In this document: piece after piece, positions 54,810 through 62,687 of the stretch
Layout of the letters: the number at the start of each line of letters is the position of its first letter
Numbering within the stretch: the stretch's first letter is position 1
Source: CAAFZY01 sp964410325
GTDB taxonomy: Bacteria > Pseudomonadota > Alphaproteobacteria > RF32 > CAG-239
Direction of reading: 5' to 3'
NCBI GenBank assembly: GCA_964410325.1
Contig: CAYPFN010000009.1
Location: 1-64,000, forward strand
DNA: 64,000 nucleotides
The notes under the pieces: model-generated
Seen by the model: the letters and a program-made list of their open reading frames with translations, nothing else
What the model was told of the DNA's origin: nothing
Database searches by the model: none
Made by a program: the position numbers and the translations under genes

Positions 54810-55103
54810 TCTAACATTGACTTTTTAATTTTAAGGGCTAGGATCCTTTCCTAATCATTATTAACATAAGCAAGGTGTTTACGGTCTGGATTTGTAGATG
54901 TGGTTTTCAAAAAGGAAAACCTTGTGTACATGCGTAAAAGAATGCGACTACGGCGGTAAATACGGAAAAAGGCTGATGAGCGCAGGGATTTTTAGCCTTA
55001 AAGCTTGTGCTAGCTGGTTTTTTCCTGCTTGCTTTTTTAAATGTATGCCGTTATAGTAAAGCGAATTTTTGTCTTAACTGTTTTTAAGAAAGGTACAGTT
55101 TTT
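54810..55103 (+). other. Leader region of the hydrogenase gene
   Basis: About 290 bases without a gene. It contains a clean hairpin GGTTTTC/GAAAACC (54902-54921) and a second pairing AAGGCT/AGCCTT (about 54971-55002). AAGAAAGG precedes the hydrogenase ATG. I could not match any known riboswitch. A frame from 55041 joins the hydrogenase but its extra 21 codons look like leader, not protein. Confidence 0.45.
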
Positions 55104-56555
55104 ATGCTGACAGCGAAAAATAACGTTACAGCCATGCGTTTAAATGTTTTAACTAAGGTCGTCGAAAGTTTTTTACATAATTTTAAAGATATTGACACAT
55201 TGCCAGAGATTTTGGCTCCCGATGACACAAAGGCGGTACGCGGTTCAAAACAAAAAGATCGGCAAATTTTAAAAGAACAAATTGTTTCGGTCTTGGGATT
55301 TACGCCAGAAAAAGAAGATTTTTCCCATCCGCTGTCAGATTTTGCCGCCCAGTCTTTGAAACGTTCGGAAGCGCCTGTGGCAACAATTTCAGTTTTGCCG
55401 TCCGCCTGCATGGCCTGCATAAAAACTCGTTTTACGGTTACGGAAATGTGCCGTGGCTGCGTGGCACGTCCATGTGAGGTAAACTGTCCGAAAAAAGCGA
55501 TTACGGTTGAGGATAAAGCATCCATCCATCAGGAAAACTGCATAAAGTGCGGCATGTGTGCCAATGTCTGCCCTTATGGCGCTATTAATAAAGCGCCGGT
55601 GCCCTGCGAAGATGCATGTCCAACCGGAGCTATTGCCAAAGACGAGAATGGTTTTGAACATATTGATTATAACAAATGCGTTTCCTGTGGAAAATGTTTG
55701 GTTTCTTGTCCGTTTGGCGCTATTGTTTACAATTCTCAGATTATTGATGTCCTAAATCAGGTTAAAAATTCCGCCAGGCCGGTCGTGGCAATGTTGGCGC
55801 CAGCGGTTGTTGGTCAGTTTGGCAACGATATCGGCAAAGTTATTACGGCTTTTAAACAATTAGGTTTTGCCGAAGTGGTGGAAGTCGCCGAAGGCGCCGA
55901 TGTAACCACCCGTAAAGAAGCTGCTGAATTTATAGAGCGCATGAATGAAGGCAAAACTTTTATGACGACTTCCTGCTGTTCGGCATGGTTTAAGGCCGCA
56001 GAAGTGATTGTGCCAGAATTGCAGCCTTATGTTTCCAGCACCAAGACGCCCATGTATTATATTGCTGAAATTGTTAAAAAACGTCATCCGGAATGTTTGA
56101 CGGTATTTGTCGGGCCATGCCTAGCCAAACGGATTGAAGCTGAAAAAAATCCGAATGTTGATTATGTGTTGGTTTTTGAGGAAATGCAGGCAATTTTAGC
56201 TGGCAGTGGCATCAATGTTGCCACTTGCGAAAGCACTAAATTTGAGCATACGGCTTCCGCGCAAGGGCGGCTTTATCCAGTTACCGGAGGCGTGGCCAGT
56301 GCTGTGGCGCATCTGGTGGGCGATGACAGCCTTTGTCGCAAAGAAACAATAGACGGACTCAATAAAGAAGCTTTCCGCAAACTTAAAATGTATGCGGCCA
56401 AAAATAGCGCCGGCAATTTTAATCTTGTGGAAGTAATGTGTTGTGAAGGTGGTTGCGTTGGTGGCCCGGGCTGTATGGTCGGGGCTAAAAAATCAGCGGC
56501 TTTAGTTGATGTTTATGTTAAACAAAGTCCGGATATTAAAACATTGCAGGACTAA
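55104..56555 (+). CDS. [FeFe]-hydrogenase, ferredoxin-cluster type
   Basis: A 483-residue cytoplasmic enzyme for reversible H2 formation from reduced ferredoxin. The N-terminal part has [4Fe-4S] motifs CRGCVARPCEVNCP (116-129), CIKCGMCANVCP (146-157) and CVSCGKCLVSCP (192-203), plus CEDACP. H-cluster motifs follow: TSCCSAW (289-295), GPCLAKRIE (about 337) and EVMCCEGGCVGGPGC (about 443-457). In most hydrogenases the first is TSCCPxW, so Pro is Ser here. The motif set fits the shorter non-prototypical (group B-like) clade. Maturases HydE, F and G are not in the window. Start at 55104 is chosen for its ribosome-binding site. Confidence 0.88.
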   Translation: MLTAKNNVTAMRLNVLTKVVESFLHNFKDIDTLPEILAPDDTKAVRGSKQKDRQILKEQIVSVLGFTPEKEDFSHPLSDFAAQSLKRSEAPVATISVLPSACMACIKTRFTVTEMCRGCVARPCEVNCPKKAITVEDKASIHQENCIKCGMCANVCPYGAINKAPVPCEDACPTGAIAKDENGFEHIDYNKCVSCGKCLVSCPFGAIVYNSQIIDVLNQVKNSARPVVAMLAPAVVGQFGNDIGKVITAFKQLGFAEVVEVAEGADVTTRKEAAEFIERMNEGKTFMTTSCCSAWFKAAEVIVPELQPYVSSTKTPMYYIAEIVKKRHPECLTVFVGPCLAKRIEAEKNPNVDYVLVFEEMQAILAGSGINVATCESTKFEHTASAQGRLYPVTGGVASAVAHLVGDDSLCRKETIDGLNKEAFRKLKMYAAKNSAGNFNLVEVMCCEGGCVGGPGCMVGAKKSAALVDVYVKQSPDIKTLQD

Positions 56556-56572
56556 AATCTGGCATTTCGGAA

Positions 56573-57898
56573 ATGGAAAAAATAAGTTCGCGCAAATTGG
56601 CAGATATCTTAAATGTCGCATCAGTTCCCGAAGATGCGGAAATTTCTGGCGTTTGTACCGATAGCCGAAAATGCGGGGCAAAAGATGTTTTTATTGCGCT
56701 CAAAGGCGAAAAATTCGATGGACATGATTTTGTGGCCGAAGTTATTGCCAAAGGTTGCCCGCTGGTTGTTGTTGAGCGTTTAATTCCCGCTGTACCTCGG
56801 GAAAAGCAGCTCGTTGTGGAAGATACGCTTCTAGCTTATGGCAAAATCGGCGCTTATAACCGTTCTTTGTTTAAAGGGATTGTTATCGGTCTGACCGGAA
56901 GTGCTGGTAAAACCACTGTTAAAGAAGAAATAAAATTTATCCTTTCGCATTTTGGTAAAGTTTATGCCACGCCGGGCAATCATAATAATTTTGTCGGCGT
57001 GCCAGAAAGCCTGTGCGGACTTGATATGAATGCTGATTTTGCCGTCATTGAAATGGGTATGAGTGCCACTGGAGAGATTTCGCGTTTGACGTCATATGTG
57101 CGTCCAGATATTGCCATTGTGACCAATGTCTATCCGATGCACATTGAGTTTTTTAAAAATCTTCAGGGTATTGCTAAGGCAAAAGCTGAAATTTTTGAAG
57201 GTCTTACAGCCGGTGGTACGGCTATTATTAATGAAGATACTCATTTTGCCGATATTTTGTTGGCAAAAGCCGCAGAGGCAGGCGCAAGAGTTCTGACTTT
57301 TGGCCATGCGCATCATCCTGAAGTGGCGTTTTCTACGGCTGAAGAAGGGGAACATTATATTTATAACGCCTGGTGTGTTTTGACGGTTGTGTCGGTGTTA
57401 GGCTTAAATGTTAATCGGGCGGCGGCTCATATCAAAGATTTTGGCGCTTTGGACGGTCGTGGCCGAAGGCATTTACTGAAGCTTCCGGATAATAAAGGTT
57501 CTTATATCTTAATTGATGACAGTTATTCTGGCCAACCAGAAGCTATGAAACTGGCGTTGCAGGCTCTGGATAAAATGCAGGTTCACGGTCGGAAAATTGC
57601 CGTTTTAGGAAAAATGGCCGAATTAGGAGATTTTTCACGGCAGACGCATATTGAAATCGGCCGTGTTGTCGCGCAGACTTCGGTTGATATTGTTATCGGC
57701 GTATGTCCGGAAATGCAGGATATGCTGGCGCAACTGCCGCCACGGATAAAAACTTTTTATTTTGCGGACAAAACCCCGGTTTTGGCATTTTTATTAAATC
57801 AACTCTTGCAAAATGGCGATATTCTTCTTATAAAAGGAGCTAGATATTCTTCAAAATTATATCAGGTTGCGGAAGAACTGATTGAGCGGGGAAAATAA
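56573..57898 (+). CDS. murF: UDP-N-acetylmuramoyl-tripeptide-D-alanyl-D-alanine ligase
   Basis: A 441-residue Mur ligase that adds D-Ala-D-Ala to the UDP-MurNAc-tripeptide. N-terminal domain with VCTDSRKCGAKDVFIALKGEKFDGHDFV; ATP site GLTGSAGKTTVKE; NHNNFVGVP and the conserved PMHIEFF in the central domain; C-terminal domain with DDSYSGQPEAMKLAL and LGKMAELG. Length is typical. It is away from a dcw cluster: the next gene is nrdR, four bases on. Confidence 0.95.
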   Translation: MEKISSRKLADILNVASVPEDAEISGVCTDSRKCGAKDVFIALKGEKFDGHDFVAEVIAKGCPLVVVERLIPAVPREKQLVVEDTLLAYGKIGAYNRSLFKGIVIGLTGSAGKTTVKEEIKFILSHFGKVYATPGNHNNFVGVPESLCGLDMNADFAVIEMGMSATGEISRLTSYVRPDIAIVTNVYPMHIEFFKNLQGIAKAKAEIFEGLTAGGTAIINEDTHFADILLAKAAEAGARVLTFGHAHHPEVAFSTAEEGEHYIYNAWCVLTVVSVLGLNVNRAAAHIKDFGALDGRGRRHLLKLPDNKGSYILIDDSYSGQPEAMKLALQALDKMQVHGRKIAVLGKMAELGDFSRQTHIEIGRVVAQTSVDIVIGVCPEMQDMLAQLPPRIKTFYFADKTPVLAFLLNQLLQNGDILLIKGARYSSKLYQVAEELIERGK

Positions 57899-57901
57899 AA
57901 G

Positions 57902-58399
57902 ATGAAGTGTCCGTTTTGCGGCTGTGATGATACGATTGTTAAGGATTCGCGCAATACAGATGATAATTCGGCCGTCAGACGGCGGCGCGAGTGTCCGGAA
58001 TGCGGATCGCGCTTTACGACTTTTGAGCGCGTACAGTTAAGGGAACTGATTGTTATTAAGAAAAACGGTGAACGAACGTTTTTTGACCGTGATAAACTGT
58101 ACCGCTCTATTGAACTGGCTGTGCGCAAACGACCTATTTCGCCAGAGCGAGTAGATAAGTTGGTCAATTATATTCAGCGACGTTTTGAAAGTTCGGGCGA
58201 AAGCGAAATTTCAACCGTGGATATTGGCGAAGCTGTTATGGATGCGCTTTCAAGGCTTGATCATATTGCTTATATTCGTTTTGCTTCGGTGTATAAAGAT
58301 TTTAAAGAAATAAAAGATTTTGAAAATTTTGTGGAAACGATTGATAAACTGGCTAAGCCGGTTTTAGAAACACATGATGAAAGTAAGAAGAATGACTAA
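57902..58399 (+). CDS. nrdR: Ribonucleotide reductase regulator NrdR
   Basis: A 165-residue repressor of ribonucleotide reductase genes. N-terminal zinc ribbon CPFCGCDD and CPECGSRF, RRRRECPECG, then the ATP-cone (LIVIKKNGERTFFDRDKLYRSI and YIRFASVYKDFKEIKDF). It senses dATP/ATP and binds NrdR boxes. Length is slightly above the usual 150. It overlaps nusB by eight bases. Its typical alphaproteobacterial neighbour set (glyA, rib genes) is missing. Confidence 0.96.
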   Translation: MKCPFCGCDDTIVKDSRNTDDNSAVRRRRECPECGSRFTTFERVQLRELIVIKKNGERTFFDRDKLYRSIELAVRKRPISPERVDKLVNYIQRRFESSGESEISTVDIGEAVMDALSRLDHIAYIRFASVYKDFKEIKDFENFVETIDKLAKPVLETHDESKKND

Positions 58400-58880
58400 G
58401 TTTGTATCAGAAAAAATCCGCCGCAAATCCGGAGCACGTTTGGCCGCGGTTCAGGCGACTTATATGATTGCATACGGCCAGTTGCCGGTCGATGAGGTGG
58501 TTAAAGATTTTGTAGAGGGCAAAGTTGGACGTTATGTCATTGACGAGGATTCGGTTAGCGAAAGCGAAGAAATGATTGAAGTTTCACCAATTGATGCTGT
58601 TTATTTCGAAAAACTGGTCAGAGGTGTTCACACAAGAAAGCAGGATTTGGAACAGTCTTTAACGCATTATCTGAATGAAAAATGGTCGTTCGAACGGATG
58701 AACGGCACAATGCAGGCACTTTTGCTATGCGCGGTTTATGAACTGACCAGCACCATGGATATTGATACTAAAGTCCTGATTCAGGAATATGTTGATTTAG
58801 CTTATGCTTTTTTTGCTAAGAACGAACCTAAAATGGTTAATGCACTTTTGGATCAAATTGCACATGCTGTAAGGGAATAA
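58392..58880 (+). CDS. nusB: Transcription antitermination factor NusB
   Basis: A 162-residue helical protein that with NusE binds boxA of rRNA transcripts. Seen: RRKSGARLAAVQATYMIAYG at the start, a central ERMNGTMQALLLCAVYELTST, and VLIQEYVDLAYAFFAKNEPKMVNALLDQIA at the end. ATG at 58392 is preferred over 58374 because AAGAAG precedes it. It sits inside nrdR's end and is coupled to def by TAATG. Confidence 0.94.
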   Translation: MTKFVSEKIRRKSGARLAAVQATYMIAYGQLPVDEVVKDFVEGKVGRYVIDEDSVSESEEMIEVSPIDAVYFEKLVRGVHTRKQDLEQSLTHYLNEKWSFERMNGTMQALLLCAVYELTSTMDIDTKVLIQEYVDLAYAFFAKNEPKMVNALLDQIAHAVRE

Positions 58881-59428
58881 TGGGGAAAGTCATGAGTGTT
58901 TTAAAATTATATGAATATCCTCATCCAGTGTTGCATCAAAAAGCTGAGCGGGTTTTAGAGGTCAATGATGAGTTGCGCAAGTTTTTAGATGACATGCTGG
59001 AAACAATGTATGCCGATAAAGGGGTTGGGTTGGCGGCACCGCAGGTTGGCGTGTCTAAGCGCATTATTGTGATTGATACCGAACAGCATGACGAAGAAGG
59101 AAATTATAAACCAGGGAAGCCGATGTATTTAATTAATCCGGAAATTATTTATAAATCGGAAGAGATGATTTTGTTTTGTGAAGGCTGTCTGTCCGTACCA
59201 GGACAAAGCGCTGAGGTGGAGCGTCATCAGAAAATAAAAGTGCGTTATCTTGATTATGACGGCAAGGAATGCGAAATTGAAGCGGAAGATTACCCTGCCG
59301 TGGTTTTGCAGCACGAAATTGATCATCTGGACGGTATCCTTTATATTGACCGTTTAAGTCGTTTGAAGCGTAACATGCTTTTAAAAAAGCTTAAAAAATA
59401 CCGTGCCGAACAAGAAGATGAAGAATAA
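58880..59428 (+). CDS. def: Peptide deformylase
   Basis: A 182-residue Fe/Zn enzyme removing formyl from nascent peptides. All three motifs are present: GVGLAAPQVG, EGCLSVPG and QHEIDHLDG. Two ATGs are possible: 58880, overlapping the nusB stop as TAATG, or 58892 (MSVLKLYEYPHPVL), which has GGGGAAAG before it and matches family starts; 58880 is used because of the coupling. The extra C-terminal KKLKKYRAEQEDEE tail is normal. Confidence 0.95.
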   Translation: MGKVMSVLKLYEYPHPVLHQKAERVLEVNDELRKFLDDMLETMYADKGVGLAAPQVGVSKRIIVIDTEQHDEEGNYKPGKPMYLINPEIIYKSEEMILFCEGCLSVPGQSAEVERHQKIKVRYLDYDGKECEIEAEDYPAVVLQHEIDHLDGILYIDRLSRLKRNMLLKKLKKYRAEQEDEE

Positions 59429-59533
59429 TATCCCAAAGTTATCCCCTTGTATAAGAATCAAAGCTTTACATTTATGAGTTTGTGCTTAATCTTATAAAAG
59501 GTAAGCTAATAAAGAATAAAAGGATATTATTAA

Positions 59534-59752
59534 ATGACACAAAATGCGCAAAATGATTTTTTAAATGATATTAAAAACAATAAAATTGCCGTAACGGTTT
59601 TTTTAATCAATGGTGTAAAATTACAGGGCGTGATTACATGGTTTGACGATAATTCGCTCTTGTTAAGACGCGACGGGCACACCCAGCTAGTTTACAAACA
59701 TGCGGTTTCAACCATTATGCCCAATACAGCCGTTGATGTTGTTGAAGAATAA
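59534..59752 (+). CDS. hfq: RNA chaperone Hfq
   Basis: A 72-residue Sm-fold hexamer that pairs small RNAs with mRNAs. It shows QNDFLNDIKNNKIAVTVFLINGVKLQGVITWFDDNSLLLRRDG and the Sm2 motif YKHAVSTIMP, with a short tail as in Alphaproteobacteria. AAAGGATAT precedes the ATG. hflX follows six bases later, the classic hfq-hflX order. Confidence 0.97.
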   Translation: MTQNAQNDFLNDIKNNKIAVTVFLINGVKLQGVITWFDDNSLLLRRDGHTQLVYKHAVSTIMPNTAVDVVEE

Positions 59753-59758
59753 TCCGAT

Positions 59759-61048
59759 TTGTTTGAATTTGAGCAAAACAAAAGGATAAAAGCCGGTATT
59801 ATCTGTCCTTGCGTAATGGGCAAAAGCGGAGTCATGTCTTGGAAAAGCCGGCTGGCTGAGGCCGAAGGCTTAGCCTTAGCGATTAATCTTGATATATGCT
59901 GTAGCGAAACGCCGCGTTTAAGGGAAATTAAACCGGCAACTTTTTTTAGCCGAAGTTTTATTGAAAATTTTAAAAAGAAAATTGAAGAAGCCGGCTTGGC
60001 TCTTGTGGTGGTCGATGCCGCGCTTTCACCTGTTCAGCAGCGTAATTTGGAAATGGTGCTGAAAGTTAAAGTCATTGATAGAACGGCGTTGATTCTGGAA
60101 ATTTTTGGCGAACGAGCCAAAACCAGCGAAGGTAAATTACAGGTGGAGCTGGCTCATTTGACCTATCAGCGTTCGCGACTGGTCAGGAGTTGGACACACT
60201 TAGAACGTCAACGCGGTGGCGCAGGCTTTTTGGGCGGTCCGGGAGAAAAGCAAATTGAAATTGACCGGCGCTTAATTGATGAAAAAATCATCAAAATCAA
60301 AAAAGAGTTAGAAAAAGTTAAGAGCACCCGCGAGCTACAGCGCGGCAATCGACGCAAAGTACCATACCCGGTAGCGGCCTTGGTGGGATATACCAATGCC
60401 GGAAAATCATCATTGTTTAACCGGCTTTCCGGCAGCGCCGTAACGGCGGCGGATATGCTTTTTGCCACGCTTGATCCGACATTGCGCAAAGTCAGACTAC
60501 CGTCGGGTCGGGAAATAATTATTTCGGATACAGTGGGCTTTATATCTGATTTGCCGCATGAACTGATTATGGCTTTTCGCTCTACCTTGGAAGAAGTTTT
60601 AGAAGCTGACGTACTTATTCACGTGCGCGATATTGCAAATCCGGATACCGATTTGCAACGTCGTGATGTATTAAACGTTTTGGAGAATCTGGGTTTAAAA
60701 AACGTTGAACAAGAAGATAATTATCTTGAAGTTTTGAATAAAATTGATTTATTGCCCTCGGAAGAACAAAATATTTTGACTGGGAAACTTAAAAACCAGA
60801 CAAAAGGGATTATATCCGTATCCGCTTTAACCGGGCAGGGGTGTCAGGCTTTGCTGGCGGCGCTTGACGAAAAAATATCCCGCGGTTGGAAAATTTATAC
60901 CTTGTGCGTAAAAGTGGAAGACGGGCGGATGCAGGCTTGGCTCTATGAAAATTCGGAAGTCTTAGAGACAAAAGTTTCTGGCGGAAAAATTGACTTTGTC
61001 GTAAGAATGACTGATGCTAATGCCCAAAAGTTAAGCAAAATATTGTAA
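59759..61048 (+). CDS. hflX: Ribosome-splitting GTPase HflX
   Basis: A 429-residue GTPase that rescues stressed ribosomes. N-terminal HflX domain with the glycine-rich RGGAGFLGGPGEKQIEIDRR and a coiled coil. G domain: GYTNAGKSSLFNRLS, switch II DTVGFISDLPHELI, NKIDLLPS. A C-terminal domain follows. The frame opens at TTG 59759 with no ATG before residue 20; TTG is a plausible start (six bases from the hfq stop), with weak ribosome-binding sequence. Confidence 0.94.
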   Translation: MFEFEQNKRIKAGIICPCVMGKSGVMSWKSRLAEAEGLALAINLDICCSETPRLREIKPATFFSRSFIENFKKKIEEAGLALVVVDAALSPVQQRNLEMVLKVKVIDRTALILEIFGERAKTSEGKLQVELAHLTYQRSRLVRSWTHLERQRGGAGFLGGPGEKQIEIDRRLIDEKIIKIKKELEKVKSTRELQRGNRRKVPYPVAALVGYTNAGKSSLFNRLSGSAVTAADMLFATLDPTLRKVRLPSGREIIISDTVGFISDLPHELIMAFRSTLEEVLEADVLIHVRDIANPDTDLQRRDVLNVLENLGLKNVEQEDNYLEVLNKIDLLPSEEQNILTGKLKNQTKGIISVSALTGQGCQALLAALDEKISRGWKIYTLCVKVEDGRMQAWLYENSEVLETKVSGGKIDFVVRMTDANAQKLSKIL

Positions 61049-61378
61049 AATAATTTGGCTTAAAAGGGCGGAACTATGAAAAAAACGGTTTTTACTTTTG
61101 CCAGCTACGGAAATTTCTGACTGCTGGTATACTCTGGATATAGCTATAAGTAAAAGCTTGAGGCTTTTATAGGACAGCCACAAAATGTTTTATTCAGCCA
61201 AATTTCATTCGTGGGTATTAGAAAACTATTACGACGTTGCCGGTATGCTTGTGATAAAAAGGCATGAACAGCTGGTGCTTATTTGCGCCACTAAGGTATG
61301 ACGGAATGGGGAAACAGGCAGAACAAATGAATAGGGATTATAAAAATAACAGAAAAGGGCGTTTTTTTTATAATTATT
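61049..61378 (+). other. 330-base region with relic reading frames
   Basis: After hflX, an ATG at 61077 with GGGCGG before it opens only 14 codons (MKKTVFTFASYGNF). A second ATG at 61183 opens 39 codons (MFYSAKFHSWVLENYYDVAG and on to TGA at 61299-61301), and the same frame upstream (PATEISDCWYTLDIAIS) is stopped once by TAG. The pattern suggests a decayed gene or two, family unknown, next to the MITE-like element. Confidence 0.35.
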
Positions 61379-61532
61379 GGCTCAATTATGATTAGCGTAT
61401 GACAACATAAATCCTTTCATATTATTAAAGTAGAATTGAGATATAAATTCTTACCAAATAATTTAGCAAGGATTTTTATCAATTTTGTTGAAATGATCTA
61501 TCAATAAATCATACACAAATCATAATTGAGCC
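61379..61532 (+). mobile_element. MITE-like element, 154 bp, with 8-bp target duplication
   Basis: Terminal inverted repeats of 24 bases starting GGCTCAATTATGATT pair at 22 positions. The element is flanked on both sides by TAATTATT (61371-61378 and 61533-61540), a direct repeat of 8 bases that looks like a target-site duplication. It is AT-rich with no gene inside, so it needs a transposase in trans. An 8-base duplication fits several IS families (ISL3, IS1595 and others), so the parent cannot be named. A lone end is at 49840-49892. Confidence 0.8.
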
Positions 61533-61588
61533 TAATTATTTTAAAATCTTTTGAATAAACCTCGAACAAAACTTTTAGAAAATATAAC

Positions 61589-62020
61589 TTATTTTTTAAT
61601 TCGTTTCGCAAACAAAAACTTATCTATACCATTAATGGTGGCGATTTTTTTATTTTGTAAAATATTCGGCAGTTCAACCGTGCAAAAAACACTGCGCGGA
61701 TCCGCACCATCGACAAATGCCGTTACATTGCCACTGGCTGCGGCAATAAAGCGTCGGGATGCTTCACTCCATATGGTCATAACATCTTCTTTATCTGAAG
61801 TTCGTAAACTTTCAATCCCTAATTCTACCAATTTAGCACCGCATTCCGTATGCTCAATCAACATATTTCCAGGATTTTTCTTAACATAGGCAAATGCTTT
61901 TTCCCGATTAATACTTGTCGGTTGAAAGCTAATACTATATACAACTATAGAGTTTTCATTTGATGAAACATCCAGTGTGCTAGCAATTTTCATACCTTCA
62001 GATAAAAGTTCTTTATTCAT
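61589..62020 (-). CDS. Unknown protein (143 aa) in HAD operon
   Basis: A 143-residue soluble protein. It begins MNKELLSEGMKIASTLDVSS, has a middle with SISFQPTSINREKAFAYVKK and a C-terminal AAASGNVTAFVDGADPRSVF then VELPNILQNKKIATINGID. The last part has a defined feel (Gly-Asn, Asp-Gly-Ala, Glu-Leu-Pro) and may be a small alpha/beta enzyme-like or binding domain. I do not recognise the family. ATG at 62020 has GGAGAAAG before it and overlaps the HAD gene's end by eight bases, so the two are coupled. Confidence 0.7.
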   Translation of the reverse strand: MNKELLSEGMKIASTLDVSSNENSIVVYSISFQPTSINREKAFAYVKKNPGNMLIEHTECGAKLVELGIESLRTSDKEDVMTIWSEASRRFIAAASGNVTAFVDGADPRSVFCTVELPNILQNKKIATINGIDKFLFAKRIKK

Positions 62021-62687
62021 ATTCTTTCTCCAATGAAATACCATTTGGCAGATTTTGTAAAAGATATTTTTTTAATGTAAATTTTTCATCAATTAAAATT
62101 CCAGGCATACCAGTACTTTTAGCCGCTTCTATATTATGCGGCGTATCATCAAGCATAATGCAGTCATATACGGAAACACCGATTTTTTCTGCTAGCAGGA
62201 TAAGGGATTGCGGATTTCTCTTGGGATAGAAAACGCCGTTTTGTTCAGATGATGTGATATCATAACAGCGGATGCCCGCCTTCTCAAAATCAGCAACACT
62301 TTTTCCAAAACGTTGGCGCAAAACATTATTTAAATGTTGTATATGGTTGTTAGTTAAAATAACCAATGGTTGGACTTTGGCTCGTCTGGCTAATGCCTGA
62401 TATAACCCATCATCTCTTGTTATATTGCCGTAATCAATCTTTTCAAACATTTTTTTGCAGAACATGTCAAAGTCATAATTAGCGTGTTGGCAAAGAGCTT
62501 TAATATAATTAAACATTCCCAGCTGATTTTTTGCAATTGTTTCTTCAGATATTTTTGCCTGAGTAGGTCCGTCAATTTTAACATCATAGCGATATGTTTC
62601 TTTTATGGCTGAGACAAGGCTTCCTATCGGCAATTGAGAAAACGGATACAAAACGCCGTCACAATCAATCAATAAAGTTTTAGGCAT
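62013..62687 (-). CDS. HAD-superfamily phosphatase (pyrimidine 5-prime-nucleotidase-like)
   Basis: A 224-residue cytosolic HAD hydrolase. Motif I is LIDCDGVLYP (two catalytic Asp), motif II VILTNNH, motif III Lys in FYPKRNPQS, motif IV IMLDDTPHNIEAA. The arrangement matches HAD subfamily IA variant 3, which includes UMP/CMP nucleotidases (SDT1/PHM8-like). It overlaps the metallophosphoesterase by eight bases upstream and the unknown gene by eight downstream: a three-gene operon. Confidence 0.88.
   Translation of the reverse strand: MPKTLLIDCDGVLYPFSQLPIGSLVSAIKETYRYDVKIDGPTQAKISEETIAKNQLGMFNYIKALCQHANYDFDMFCKKMFEKIDYGNITRDDGLYQALARRAKVQPLVILTNNHIQHLNNVLRQRFGKSVADFEKAGIRCYDITSSEQNGVFYPKRNPQSLILLAEKIGVSVYDCIMLDDTPHNIEAAKSTGMPGILIDEKFTLKKYLLQNLPNGISLEKEYE

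Noticed and set aside
54965..55005. CTGATGAG, the core string of hammerhead ribozymes
   Set aside because: The required GAAA and the three stems are not found in the right positions; the string alone is common by chance.
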